Source: Heligmosomoides polygyrus polygyrus (taxonomy: Eukaryota > Nematoda > Chromadorea > Rhabditida > Heligmosomidae). Taken from it: a stretch of DNA of 64,000 nucleotides. The notes beneath the pieces were generated by a model that was not told where the DNA came from, searched no databases, and was given only the letters and a program-made list of their open reading frames with translations. The stretch spans positions 25,025,923 through 25,089,922 of the forward strand of contig OX377201.1 of NCBI GenBank assembly GCA_947396885.1, read 5' to 3'. The stretch's first letter is position 1, and each line of letters opens with the position of its first letter. Of the stretch, positions 21,478-32,866 are shown piece after piece. The position numbers and the translations under genes are program-made.

Positions 21478-23785
21478 GAGCCGAGTTAGCCTAGTAGTTA
21501 GTAGTGTAGTTTCATGCACAAACGGTCACAGGCTCGACTCCCGGTTCCGGCACGATATGCCCTGCAAAAATTGCAAAAATGGCAACGGTTCCAGCGTCAG
21601 GTCCAGGTTGACAGGCCGGCTGATTGAGAAACCTCGTCACAAAACCATGGTCACATGTCGCAATAGAATCAGTGTAAAGGCTAGGACGTCACCCGGAAGT
21701 GGCGCACAGAACCCCCGCCCGAGTTCTGTGGTCAGCATGCGAGGGCTACCGAGGGCCGAACGACCTCGGCTAAAGAAGCTAGTTCGACTGGGAACTCTGA
21801 ATGTGGGAACGCTAACAGGAAGATCTAGGGAAGTGGCTGACCTGATGAAGCGCAGAAGGATACAAGTCCTGTGTCTGCAGGAAACGCGATGGAAAGGGGC
21901 GAAAGCCAGGGAGATCGGAGAAGGGTCAAGCTGTACTGCAACGGAGAGGACACCAAGAGGAACGGAGTAGGGATAGCTGTTGCGGAGTCCCTCAAGAATT
22001 CAGTAGCGGATGTCCAAAGAATAAACGACCGCATCATGTCACTGCGGCTGGACACGAAGGAGGGTTACTGGACCATCATGTCTGTCTACGCTCCGCAGAC
22101 CGGATGCTCCGAGCACGACAAGGATGACTTATACCTCTCGCTCGAGGGAGCCATAAGGTCCGTACCAGAAGGCGACTACCTCTCCATAGCAGGGACATGT
22201 ACGGGCACGTAGGGAGTGGCAGAAGAGGAGTGGAAAGGGTTCATGGAGGTAAAGGGAGCGGCCTGATAAACCAGGATGGAGAACGAATTCTGGATCTGGC
22301 TATCGCCCACGAACTAGCTGTCTGTAGCACCCTCTTCGCGAAGAGGGAGAGCCAGAGGGTGACCTATGCTAGCGGAGGAAGAAGGACGGAAGTCGGCCAC
22401 ATCCTGGTTCGAAGGGCTGCCCTGAAAACAGTCCGGGATGTGAAGGTCATTCCGGGAGAAGACGTGGCATCACAGCATAGATCCTTGTTAGCCGACCTTA
22501 GCATACCTCTACCCACCAGGCCCAAAGTGAGGACGGAACTCAGGATCCGATGGTGGAGACTGCGTGGTTCAAAGCGGAACGAGCTACGAAGGGCAGTGCT
22601 CGAAGGCCTTCCAGATCCAGCTGGTCCCGTAAATAAGACCTGGAGGAGGGTAGCCCATACAATGTTGAGATGTACCAAGGAAACCTTGGAAGAAACAAGG
22701 GGAGGAACCAGAGAGGATAAATCGGCATGGTTCTGGAACGAAGAGGTGCAGGCTACGGTGAAGAGGAAGAAGGAGGCCTACAAGCTGTGGCAGAAGACGA
22801 GGGAACCCGAGCACCTCACAGCCTACAGGAAGCTGAAGAGGCTGGCAAAAACAGCTGTAACGAAGGCACAGAACGCGGAAATGAATGCCCTGTACGAGAA
22901 ACTAGACGGGCCAGAGGAAGAGAAGTTCGCCATCCGCCTGGCCAAGGCGCGTCATAGAGCTAGCCTCGACATTCGAGTAGTGAAGACTGTAAAGAGTGCG
23001 GACGGTAGGGTGTTAAGGCCGCCACAGACTTCTGCGGCGCCGCTCGGCGGCGTCGCTGCCCTATGCTTAACCATGAGGCAGAGACGCAGAGCTCGCCTCC
23101 AGCGGCGCCGCAAAAGTCTGCGGGGGCCTTTACGGAAGCCGGTCGAGGTCAGAGAGAGATGGGAGGAGTACTTCAAGGAACTCCTGAACGAGGAGTTTTC
23201 TCGTCGGGAGGCCGAGGAAGAACAACCAACGGAAGGACCCTTCCCACACTGGACGCAAGAAGAGGTTCGCAAGGTCATAGGGAAGATGAAACTCGGAAAG
23301 GCAGCAAGGCCTGACGGTGTGCCAGTAGAGGCTTGGAAGGTGCTCGGGAACCTCGGAATCAACTGGCTGACGCAGTTCCTCAACAGAATCACGAAAGAAT
23401 GTAATATGCCGGATGACTGGAGGAACAGCACCATGGTCCCCATCTTCAAGCAGAAGGGAGACGCTTCCGAATGTTCCAACTACCGAGGGATCAAACTGAT
23501 CTCACACACGATGAAGATCTACGAACGACTGGTCGACTCAAGGTTGAGGGAGATGGTACCTTCGCTCGTCAGGTGATGGAGAAATATCGGGAGAAACGAA
23601 AACCCTGCTACCTGGCATTCCTGGACCTGGAGAAGGCCTACGACAGGCTAGCTCGGGCCGTAATCTGTAATGCCCTTCGAGGGAGGGGTGTCCCGGAACG
23701 TCTGATCATGGTCATAAGGGACATGTAGGAGGGCTCGAAAGCGGCGATACGAACTCCACACGGGGTGACAAGGAAAGTGGACAGC
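21478..23785 (+). pseudogene. RTE-clade LINE, family B (broken, 3'-truncated)
   Basis: A second, clearly different RTE lineage. A tRNA-like leader (TTAGCCTAGTAGTTAG... CAGGCTCGACTCC, about 21488-21543) precedes the coding part. Endonuclease motifs: LGTLNVGTLTGRSRE (about 21787), LQETRWKG, SVYAPQTGCSE (about 22081), a damaged AGD..GHVG at about 22190, and SQHRSLL. Linker and early RT follow in one 459-codon frame (22197-23576), with a later segment LAFLDLEKAYDRLARAV (about 23610). Frameshifts lie near 21920 and 22195, and ~20 codons are missing near 23565. Homology stops near 23785, before the YADD motif. 3' loss is unusual for a LINE insertion and points to later deletion. An in-frame MITE is embedded at 23016-23129. 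Confidence 0.9.
23016..23129. mobile_element. 114-bp MITE with TTA duplication, in frame inside RTE-B
   Basis: The termini are inverted repeats (AGGCCGCCACAGACTTCTGC on the left; the right end reads AGGCCCCCGCAGACTTTTGC in reverse). They continue with GGCGCCGC on both sides. TTA flanks both ends (23013-23015 and 23130-23132), the 3-bp duplication typical of PIF/Harbinger elements. Element plus duplication is 117 nt, a multiple of three, and carries no stop in the RTE frame. The host frame reads through it, adding an Arg-rich segment between the endonuclease and RT domains. Confidence 0.8.
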
Positions 23786-23838
23786 TATTGTGCTCCGAAG
23801 ACGCCCGCGCGTGCAATTTGCGAGCGGTCGCCCCCCCC

Positions 23839-24260
23839 CTCGATTGAAAGGTTCAATTCTGTATGCATTGTTCATGGCGCACTACAAAGGCTCGCTGGAC
23901 AGCCTGGAGCAATTCCTGAGTGGTGGGGCAAGAAATTTCTAATAAAACTCCCCAAACGCTCAGTCTACAAGCTATCCCCCCCCCTCGATTGAAAGGTTCG
24001 ATTCTGTACGCATTGTTCACGGCGCACACCAAAGTTTCGCTGGGACAGATAGGAGCTAATCCTGAGTAGGGTGGTGGGGAACTTCTGATAACATTCTCCA
24101 AACGGCTCGAAATAGTCTTGAAAACGTCGCAGTTCCCAGTGAGAGAAGTAGATGCGCAGGGAACATGCGCTCGCCCACTCGATTGATAGGTTAGGTTCTG
24201 TGTGCATTGTGCACGGCGCACTCTCGGGGCATTCCTGGCATGACAGAGCACTGGCTACGT
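23839..24260 (+). repeat. three decayed tandem copies of a ~150-190-bp unit
   Basis: CGATTGAAAGGTTC.ATTCTGT followed by GCATTGTTCA.GGCGCAC recurs at about 23839, 23989 and 24178. The first two units also share a ..GTGG.G..A.TTTCT..TAA region. They are clearly diverged from each other. Confidence 0.7.
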
Positions 24261-24928
24261 ACGCCATCTTTGAGATACTCCGAAAGCACGCATATCGTGG
24301 GGAATAAGCTGCTCTAATCGCCCGTCCAGCCAATTTTGGACCACCCACGGCGAAAATACTGGTGCTCCGGTAAAGTTTTACAAATGTTTGTGTAGATCTC
24401 GAAGAGGCGAATCGAATAGTGCCAACATTTATTCAAGAAACCTAAAACTGAAGGAGTTATGAGCGTGCGACGCTTTGCGACGCTATGTTGGCGTTTTTTC
24501 GCCCACTTTTGACCGTGCGGCGCTAGCGGTATTGTATGCTTTGTAATTATTCAAAAGTCCAATGCAGTGCATAGTTCCGCTCCCGTTTAATAAAAGATAT
24601 GCGTAAAAACCTACACTTTTCCAGGTAATAGGGGTGTAGTTCAAAGCAGCCTAGATATTGCTGCAAATAAAAGCCAAGTTTAGATTTTTTCTCGATAACT
24701 TCTTTTTAAAATGTGTGTTGATTGATTAGAGGACAAGTGGATGAGCATTTGTAGGTGCTGCGGGTGTCGCATAGACACTGTTTCAAGGCTCCGAGGGTTC
24801 GGATCCCGCCTGAGTAAACAAAGCCTTTTATCCTCTCAAGGTGAGCACATCGTTGTCATTTTTGCCTGGAAAACATAAAACAGTAACCTGACTACAAGCC
24901 GAGAATCGGAGGTCATCGAATATCCCAA
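24261..24928. other. no gene; one tRNA-like patch
   Basis: About 24735-24815 has a B-box-like GGGTTCGGATCCCGCC downstream of an A-box-like stretch, but it does not fold as a canonical tRNA. No gene is recognised. Confidence 0.45.
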
Positions 24929-25290
24929 ATACGTGTTCAAGTTTCAAGTGTGGCAGAACAGGATGCGCGACGCGTTCCTAACAATGTTTTATTCCCATTA
25001 ACCTTCGTTAATGAAAACATTTTACTGCAGAAAAAGCATTTATAACGTAATCTGTTGTTCTGAGAGGGCGTAGGTAGTGCAGTCAAAGGAGGTGCCGGCT
25101 CTTGCGTGAATTCGATACCAGACTGTTGGTTTTTTCCTTTTCCTGCCCAGGCCAACCGAGCCTTCGATTCCTCTGGGTCGGCGCATTGTACCAGACTCCT
25201 TTGTGAAGGAGACTAGCATTGATAGAGTGCTCATGTCGTTGTCGTTCTGTAGGTTTTGATGCATATGTGTGGTGGCGAGTTGCACATAAA
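24929..25290 (+). mobile_element. SINE fragments (3' piece followed by head)
   Basis: 24929-25005 has a SINE 3' piece (GGATGCGCGACGCGTTCC). 25067-25290 has a head with GGTAGTGCAGTCAAAGGAGG and GCCAACCGAGCCTTCGATTC, then becomes diverged. They are two insertions or a rearranged copy. Confidence 0.55.
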
Positions 25291-25732
25291 TGCCTCCCAC
25301 AGATGGACCTCATCGCATTGATGGCAGTCTTCTTCCATTCGACGTGCTCTTCGTTTGGGATACTATTCAATCTGACGCTCCTCTATCTAGTAATTTATCG
25401 CACACCAATTAACATTGAAGCATATGCTATATTGATAGGCAACACTTTGTAGTCGCCGACATTTTAGCTTGCTTAGCTTCACTACCCACACAGCAAAGGT
25501 AGGAAGAAAATTTTTATATCAATTTGCTTTTGAAACCATATACGTCTTTTAGGGTGATTCCAGTCCATACGGGATTGGTATATGTTTCTCACGGACCATG
25601 CAGTCTGATTGGAGAAGGGTTCTGTTACATCGTGTAGGTTTTGCTTGATCAAATTGAAAGAATGCTGGAAACCGAGCGAAGCAGAAAATGCGACGAACAT
25701 AACCAGGATGTCTGAAACTTAATCTTCTTCTT

Positions 25733-26410
25733 CTCTTGAGCGTTTACCCCCGCGCTGTCGTAGGGTCCGCTGTTCTTATGATCCGTCGCTACTTCATCCA
25801 TCAAGAGCGTCGCGCCTACTTCGGCGAGATGACTCTTGACAACGTCTTCCTTCCTTGGGGCTCCTCTCGGACGCTTTCCTGGTGTCTGCAAATCTAGGGC
25901 CAACCATATGGGGATGATTCTCTGGCCTTCTGAGAAAGTGTTCGTATCACATCACGCGTTGCTTCCTCATCTTCATCTGGATCGGGGCTGTGTCACTGAA
26001 CTAACATCCTCGTTCTGCACCCTGTCCCGACGAGTCCATCCACATGTCCACCTTAGATCCTCATCTCTGCATCGTGCAGCTGCTGCTCCTCTAACTGGTC
26101 CAGGATTCAGCAGCACTCACCTATAGAAGGGCAGGCCTGACTACTGTTCTGTTGAGTCTGCCTTTGAGTATCCTTGAGCATACACGATCCCAGACGATTC
26201 CTCCCTACTTCCTCTACTTGAAACGGCCGCGTTTATCCGTTCCCTAACAGTTAGGTCCAGTCCCGCTTCCCCGGATAGGGCACTTCCAAGGTAGCGGAAT
26301 TCTTCCACCTCGATGGCTTCCCTTGGTAGGTAGTCTAGGATGGATTCACTAAACTGCTCAGAGCTGACAAACTTCGCTTTTCACATTCAGTCGCAAGCCG
26401 TTGATCGACT
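25733..26410 (-). pseudogene. RTE fragment, C-terminal part, antisense in Srd intron 2
   Basis: Read on the minus strand, the sequence gives the post-RT region of an RTE frame: RLNVKSEV-type start, a VEEFRYLGSALSGEAGLDL-like segment (about 26230-26310), and a near-terminal PGKRPRGAPRK segment (about 25850-25890). The end near 25733 is a short GAAGAAG tail. It carries many stops and frameshifts. Confidence 0.75.
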
Positions 26411-26966
26411 GGTTTGGAGTTGAGGAAATCGGTCAGCCAAAGGACAGATGATATCAAAGCGAAGGTTCAAGAAAGAAAGTCGCGCTACCATGTGTTGTTC
26501 GGCGTCAACGCAGCCGATAACTGGCAGAAGTGTCAGAAAGCTGCAAAGAAAGCCGTGGGCTTTATATTCAAAAGCACTCATTACAACGATGCCTACGGAA
26601 AGTTCCAGTCCCGCGGTGGTGAGCGGAATTGACTTGCTGAGACCCGCCATGGTTAATCCATGGGTATTAAAACGTTCTTCGGCATAAATAATGAAGACAG
26701 CCATCTTCGAGCAGATTGCAAAATGGCGCTGAAGCGATGATGCACTCACTTACTTTGAGGAAATTTTCTGAAAAACATTTTCCCATCCGGTCATCCATTC
26801 TGTGGCTTCTGTCCATGGTTCCGTTCACAAGATCATCGTAAAGGAACAGAAGCGGCCCTGATTAAAATGAAGGGGAGAAGTAGGCAGGGCCCGATAACCT
26901 GGCAGCCGATTTATAGAAATCGAAGCTCTGATATCCTGCTGAGTGGATGACTAAATTCTTCAACCA
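26411..26966 (+). pseudogene. RTE family A fragment (interdomain to early RT)
   Basis: Translation shows the family A segment KAKVQERKSRYHVLFGVN..DNWQK, KAAKKAV and later FFGINNED..., diverged from the copies at 45.8 and 62.5 kb. Stops and frameshifts are frequent. It is cut at 26967 by a foldback element and resumes at about 27305. Confidence 0.8.
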
Positions 26967-27116
26967 GGGGAGCATTCATCAACGAATTACATCAGTTTAG
27001 CGAAGAAAATACAATGTTTCGTCATATCGCTATCGCTTGGTAAGCCGCGCTATCAGGAATTTCTGCTGTATTTTCTCGGCTAGATTGCTGTAAGTCATTG
27101 GTTAATCCGGCGCCAG
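26967..27116. mobile_element. ~150-bp foldback element, inserted in the RTE fragment
   Basis: The two halves are imperfect inverted repeats. The right half (GCCGCGCTATCAGGAATTTC... GATTGCTGTAAGTCATTGGT) is the inverse of the left. The same family occurs at 33388-33562, and a right-arm fragment lies at 27263-27304. Confidence 0.65.
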
Positions 27117-27170
27117 GCAGTAAAAGAGAAAAAGTACAGGAGTGTTGGCACAATAGTACGACGACTCGGA

Positions 27171-27262
27171 TTAGGAAGAAACGGCTGCGTTTATCCGTTC
27201 CCTAACAGCCAGGTCCAGTCCTGCTTCTCCGGATAGGTCACTTCCAAGGTTGCGGAATTCTT
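27171..27262 (-). pseudogene. short RTE fragment, antisense
   Basis: On the minus strand this encodes EEFRNLGSDLSGEAGLDLAV, the same C-terminal RTE segment as in 25733-26410. It lies between two foldback-element fragments, suggesting a local duplication. Confidence 0.6.
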
Positions 27263-27304
27263 CGTTAAATTGCTGTAAGTCATTGGTGAATACGGCCCCA
27301 GGTA

Positions 27305-27715
27305 GTAAAGGAGAAAAAAGTACAGGAGTGTTGGCACAATAGTACGGCACTCGGATTTGGAAGAGGAAGGGCAGTCCTGCAAACTGCTCCAATTCGATTC
27401 GTCCGATTCGCTTGCTTTCGCACAGCATGGAGATATTTGAGCGAATCCTTGATAGACGAATTCGTGAAGTCGTCAAGCTCTCCAACAATTAGCGCGACTT
27501 TGTTTGTGGTTGTAGGACGTGGGAAACTTATAGAGTTGGCGCGTATGCTCTATTCTTGACAAAAGAGTAGACTGCAAGGTGCAGATGGGACCTCAGTGGA
27601 GTTTCCAATCTTTTTTTGGGGTGCACCAAGGTTCTGCACTTTCCTTACTGCTCTTTGTTGTTGTGGTGGACGCCATTGCTCGGGATCTTCAGGATCTTCA
27701 AGCTTCTGGAACTCT
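27305..27715 (+). pseudogene. RTE family A fragment (RT domain), continuation
   Basis: The segment corresponds to the RT region from the KKKGSPADCSN-like stretch (27365) to HQGSALSLLLFVVVVDAIARD (about 27625-27690). It contains internal deletions and stops. It aligns downstream of 26411-26966, so both were probably one insertion in the receptor intron. Confidence 0.75.
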
Positions 27716-28321
27716 TTTCCAAATTTCTTTCACCATTCACAATTTGAAGGACATGAATAGTTCCCGGAGCTAAACCTTGATTCATAATTTGACGGGGCGA
27801 GGCAAAAACGGAATCTTCCAACATTGCACTCAATACGCGTGGCTGCGAACATCAAGGCGTTTCGTGTTCATGTGCTTTGATACCAGAAGCTCAATACCTG
27901 TTCTTTCAGTGCGCCGCAAGATTACCCTTTAATGGAAGGTTTTGTTCCATTTAAACAATAGCCCACATACCATGTTTGCGTAACTTAGGCGGAATCGGTT
28001 ACATTGGAATACAACACGCATTGGTGTCAATGAATTACAAATGGGGCTCGATTTAAAACTCTCTGAGAGCATGAATTAGCTGACTACGTTGATTTCAGAT
28101 ATGATTTTTTGCTCTCGTGCTACACGCATTCGCTATATAGCTTGCTGTTTTCGTTCTTCTTCAGATATTACGTTCTGAAAAATAAGCAACCTTCAGCTAT
28201 ATCACTGAAGTTGATCATTGCAGTTATTGCAATACCGTCCTTATTTCAGTTTGTGAGTGAAACTAGATCTTTTCCTAAATCGGAGTGTTGTCTATTCGTT
28301 ACATTCATATTGAATGGGTTC

Positions 28322-28521
28322 TGTAGATGTACAACTTCTGATTAATCTTTTAAATGTATTTCCCTTTAATAATGTTAATGGAAGTAGTAAACTATTCAGC
28401 ACTACATCGAGCACTACACAATGTAGATGTACAACTTCTGATTAATCTTTTAAATGTATTTCCCTTTAATAATGTTAATGAAAGTAGTAAACTATTCAGC
28501 ACTACATCGAGCACTACACAA
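28322..28521 (+). repeat. 100-bp tandem duplication, two copies
   Basis: TGTAGATGTACAACTTCTGA starts at 28322 and 28422. The two 100-bp units are nearly identical, ending CGAGCACTACACAAT. It lies in intron 3 of the Srd pseudogene. Confidence 0.9.
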
Positions 28522-28524
28522 TTA

Positions 28525-28745
28525 GCTGGGATACGCCGCGCATTTAACTTCTATGGAAAATTGTGAAGGCAACTGGAGTGGGTATTTGGCACATACAGTG
28601 ATCCGCTATAGCCAGTCGTTAGAAATACAATATCTTATCCATCCGAAATAAACCTGGCAACAATTCACCGGCTTTGGAGGGGTGGAGACTTCGTTGGCCT
28701 GGGCGAACCGTGGACCCCTGACTTGTGCTGCACGCGACTGCCGGC
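28525..28745 (-). mobile_element. SINE, reverse (in Srd intron 3)
   Basis: GGGATACGCCGCGCATTTAA, CTTCTATGG, CAACAATTCACCGG and TTGGCCTGGGCG follow the family order in reverse, ending in CTGCACGCGACTGCCGGCG. Confidence 0.6.
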
Positions 28746-29849
28746 GTGCTGCACGCGCCCATGCTTCGCCTTTTGACATAAAATGCTTTCATTGATCATG
28801 ACAGATTCTTTTTACAAAGTGCAAAACTCCTACAACACAGGGGAGTCGAACCACAAACCACCACATCTCACCAGGCCGCTACTCCACCCTCTTCACTACT
28901 ACTGATAGGCGCAGTTTCCAGGCTACTTGAGCTCGCGCCTTTGTGATTCGCCGACTCAGCGCGCAGCTATGTTAAGGGCAATGGAGCCCCTTTGAAAATG
29001 GTTCATGACTCCGTTCGCAGATCAGCGCAGCAGAAATGGAGCACATGTTTGGAATCAGCGTTCGAAGTCACATCCCGTGATATGCAACCCATTTCAGAGT
29101 CCCATGGTCACCTAGTATCCTTCCCTTGGAAGGATGTGCTGGAGTCGGTAGAACTTTCCTTTACTAGGACGAAATTTTATCACGAGTCGATTTATGTTCG
29201 GTTCCCATTCAAACCCACCATGGTCTCAATACACTTCGGAGCGGCAATTTTGCAAAGGATTTGTCCTGGTGGGGCAAAATAAATATTCCTCCCTTGAATA
29301 ACTGCCGAAGGTCGTTGCCTAAGTGCCAATTCATTGTACTTCTTGGATGCTCGTAGAAGAGGAAGTCGTTTTACATCTATTGTAGGAAGTGATTAATCAC
29401 TTTCTTCGTCTTCTACATTCATTCTTGCTGTGTGCTGTGTATCATTTGTCTCTCGAATTTTCACAACACAAAAGAGACGTGAATTCAGACTGAGTTGGGG
29501 ACTTGCTTAGTGTCATTCGAGGGAATGTATGGTAACAATTAACTAAAATGCTTTTACTGCGATATCTCTAGTGCAATTTAGGTACCAAATGTAATAAATT
29601 AGTCTCGTTTTGTTACTTATCCAGGAATTACATATGGTAGGATACCGAAGCATGACATGACTTGCACAACACTTCGTTTAATAGCACAAGTTCCCCCCAG
29701 TAGAGTGTTTGCACTATTACTTTCCCTTTCTGAAATTTGTTTTATTCTTTTTCTAAACGTTTGGTTGTGTTTGCGACCTCACAATTGCTCGCCGGATTTG
29801 AAGCTCCCGGGTTTTAGATAATTCTTATACCCGCGAATCAGCCTCGACA
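28746..29849. other. rest of Srd intron 3, no separate gene
   Basis: Contains a reverse tRNA-like patch at about 28840-28905 (GGGGAGTCGAACCAC, a B-box complement). Otherwise I see no supported feature. Confidence 0.45.
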
Positions 29850-30397
29850 GCAGCTTCTTCCTATGTTGGCAAGAGTATTACCTCAGTATACATTCGTTGG
29901 CGAGACAGTCACTGACCATACGAACGTTTTCGAGTGGAAGGTGTGCACAGCAATTCTGCACATGGCCCTACCCATTACGCCTGTATATATCGGTATTCTG
30001 CTACTTAGGGGAAGATTCATTGCTATGCTGTCAGTTAATGCCATGTCGGAGAGCACCAAGAAAATTCACAAGCAACTGCTCAGGGTAAGTCTGCTTTGTG
30101 AATAATTGCGATTTAATTGTGATTTTATTGACTCGCTTTGTCTAATGCAACAAAATGAGTTTCCAGTAAATAATGTCAAGTCTGCTTAAGGCACTTACCC
30201 ATCAAGCAATGCTTCCGTGTGTCTTCCTTATGGGTGTGCTGTCATATGCGATCGGTCAGCCATGAGTATGCCAGCACCCAGTACTGGAAACGCTCACGTT
30301 CTTCTGCTTCGGAACGCTTCCTGTGCTTAGCTCTCTGATGAGCCTGTATTTCATTGGGCCCTATAGACGCATCATACCCATGTGTTTGCTGGAAGCG

Positions 30398-32407
30398 GTA
30401 AGCAAGGTGTTCACGACCAAGTGCCAAAAACCTAGCAAAACGATTCCGGCTGTTCAGTGCTCTTCTTATTCTGTTTCATTTTCCACCCCTTAAAGTACTT
30501 TATTTAAATGCCTTCTTTTGTTTTGGTGTATTGCTATACATTTGGCTCGTTCTCAACTGATTTTTCATTCCATACGGCAGCCTTCATCCGCAACACTTCC
30601 ATTTTTCCACCTTATTATCTCAATGGTTAAATTCGAACATTCATGCATCTTGCAATGGCCAAAATGATGGGCTTCACTGCATCTTTTGAATAGCGCTGAA
30701 AGATCATGGTGTAAGCCGTACTGCACACATCATGCGCTTTTTCTCCAGATGGAGCTGAAGTCGACTCTTAAAGGAGCATAGACACCATGCTAAAATCAAA
30801 ATGAAGGCAAGGATCAGAAGTCGCTTCCCGTTCAATATACTATCAATTCACTCAAAGTAACATGATGTGGTAATCACCTCGAAGTCAATGCGATATGTAG
30901 GCGCTTTTTCAGGCTTCACTAAAGTTGACCGATGGCCTTCTTGTGACTCTGTTCTGAATAAAAGACCAGTTAATCCAACTCAGTTGAAGAGCTGACCTTG
31001 CTCTAAATAGCTACGCTTTGATGAGTTGTCAAACACCAGTCCTCTAAAGACATATATAGGTTGAAACCCTTTTGGAGTGCATTGTTCCGTATTACATTCC
31101 TGCACGACAGCACTTCCAAAAGCCTGCTTTCAAACAAAAAAGACAACGTTATGATGCGTGACCATTACTTCGGTGCACCACTGCCTCAGTCAACCGCCAA
31201 TTTAAAATTGTTGCCCAATTTTGGTTTAAATTTTTTTGTGCCCCTAAACACACGTGTTTAACGGATCCAGTGTACTCCATCAAAGATTTTATAGATTTTA
31301 ATAGCTCCAAACTTTGGGAAAGAAGAAGAACATTCATGAGAGGGCTATGTTGTGGGATGCACTTCGCATTCCTTCTACAGCATATCGTAAGCAGTCTGAA
31401 GAGTCCTTTCCTATTAGCGCACCAGCCGACGTACAATATTCTTTCAATGCTTTGTCATTCCTAAGCAATCGTAATCGTAATATCTATTCATCGATTCTGG
31501 AAAAGAAGTCTTGGTTGGCCGAAGTCCGAAACAAACCGGAAATTGGAAGGAACTACTGCCGACTGGTCCATGCGAGATACAAACTGGATTTGAAAAGACC
31601 TTCACTACTCCTTCTTGTACTAGTCAGATGAGAGAGATCGTTCCAAAAAACAAAAGAAAAAAGCGGACTCCATCCGATGCTGCTTGTTAAGCGACATGCT
31701 CGTTGAACGTATCTATTTTTTAACTCATAGGGCTCTTGTTGTGTGGATCGACGACACCCCTGTGGTCACTACGCCGCGAGCGCTGACCCACAGCGCAAAC
31801 GGTAGGTCAGCGCTCGCGGCGCCGCTACGTCGCAAGCGGTGTGTGACATGTTCACGTGGCAATCTGTGAAAACCACGGTAGCGAGGTCAGTCGACATCGA
31901 AGACGGACGTTGGTTGGCTGTCGGCCGCTCGAAGTTCTTCTACTGCAGCTACTCGAGAAGCATAGATGCCGCGTCAGAGAAAGCCTAACGCATCCCAGGA
32001 TGAATTGATTAGAACTGAGCTTTGTCTTCTATTCCTTACGGTTGCAGGATTGAAGTGCGTTTTCTCACTCGCAGAGCATCAAGCAAGTACCGCACCCTAG
32101 TACGAATACAAGCAAAAAGGGAAACAGATTCAATGCAGCTAAGTTTTTTTTTTTAGATTTGAGTTCGTTTGAGCATAAATCGAACGTAAAATTGGAACGC
32201 AAAGCACAGGGAAATCAGCTGTTTTTCCCGATGGCGCGTAGCGACTTCACTACATTTCAATAAACACCAAAGAAATGGTTAAGAGTGAATATGAATGTTA
32301 AAACAGCTATATTTGTTGTTGTTTGTACGTTATCCGTTCTTCCGTCATCCGACCATTTTCATTCATAATTACCCGTTATCCAGGCTTCACAATTTCGTTG
32401 TCCACCC
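30398..32407. other. no gene recognised; one hairpin
   Basis: The expected terminal exon of the Srd pseudogene was not identified here. The only clear structure is the GC-rich hairpin at 31772-31821. Confidence 0.5.
31772..31821. repeat. GC-rich hairpin, perfect 17-bp stem
   Basis: CGCCGCGAGCGCTGACC (31772-31788) and its exact complement (31805-31821) enclose a 16-nt loop. It may be the core of a small MITE; no clear target duplication was found. Confidence 0.75.
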
Positions 32408-32480
32408 ATCCTGGCAAGAGCGAGCGCCTCGCTGGCAGTTTGTGCGCACAAACGTTCACGGGTTCGAATCTGCTTTGGCT
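32408..32480 (+). repeat. tRNA-like head, related to the leader of RTE-B
   Basis: GCGCACAAACGTTCACGGGT then TCGAATCTGC parallels the leader of RTE-B (ATGCACAAACGGTCACAGGC then TCGACTCC, about 21517). It is a B-box-like remnant and does not form a proper tRNA cloverleaf. Confidence 0.4.
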
Positions 32481-32866
32481 TCCCAAATGTTGATGCCGAT
32501 ATGGCTTTTACCTTCACGTGTCTATCAAGTCCCATAGCACACATTGGAGGCTTTCAGTAGTCAAAGACGTGCTCTGAGACACGTTTGTCGTTTTAATGCA
32601 TTCATGAAGAAAGCACGCATGCAACGACTGGCCGCGGCGTAGAGGCGGAGGAATAATAGCGATCTGCGTTGTGAACCTGAAACTGAGGAAAAGCTACGTG
32701 CTAAGAATGCTGGAGAGAAGTCGTGGAGGTTTAAGCACGGCGTTCTGAAGTCTGAGCAGGGTTTATAGAAAACGCTGGCGCCGCTAAAGTATCCACGCTG
32801 ATCATTCCACATTTCTTTTTATTTCGCCCTTGGCTTTACGCCCGTAGAATTCTCATTTGACTCATG

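Larger units (their letters stand above)
25303..30397 (+). pseudogene. serpentine chemoreceptor class d (Srd-like), five-exon pseudogene
   Basis: The pieces match the nematode Srd family of seven-helix chemosensory GPCRs in order. Exon 1 is 25303-25498 (MDLIALMAVFFHST..., TM1 to LPTQQ). Exon 2 is 25553-25633 (RVIPVHTGLVYVSHGPC...FCYI). Exon 3 is about 28099-28252 (CYTHSLYSLLFSFFFRYYVL, TM3-4). Exon 4 is about 29850-30084 (VTDHTN..., ILHMALPITPVYIGILLLRG, SESTKKIHKQLLR). Exon 5 is about 30191-30397 (ALTHQAMLPCVFL..., LSSLMSLYFIGPYRR). Borders fit GT..AG: AAAG/gtagga, tttag/GGTG, gatttcag/ATA, TTT/gtgagt, AGG/gtaagt. Two lesions mark it as dead unless they are assembly errors: two extra bases near 25450 put TAG in exon 1, and an in-frame TGA sits at 30263-30265. 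Intron 2 (~2.4 kb) is filled with transposon debris. A C-terminal exon was not found. Confidence 0.82.

Noticed and set aside
28798..28906. reverse tRNA gene
   Set aside because: B-box-like stretch only; lengths between arms do not fit a tRNA.
31314..31631. 105-codon frame
   Set aside because: No ATG (opens with TTG), no domain, no exon borders I could defend.
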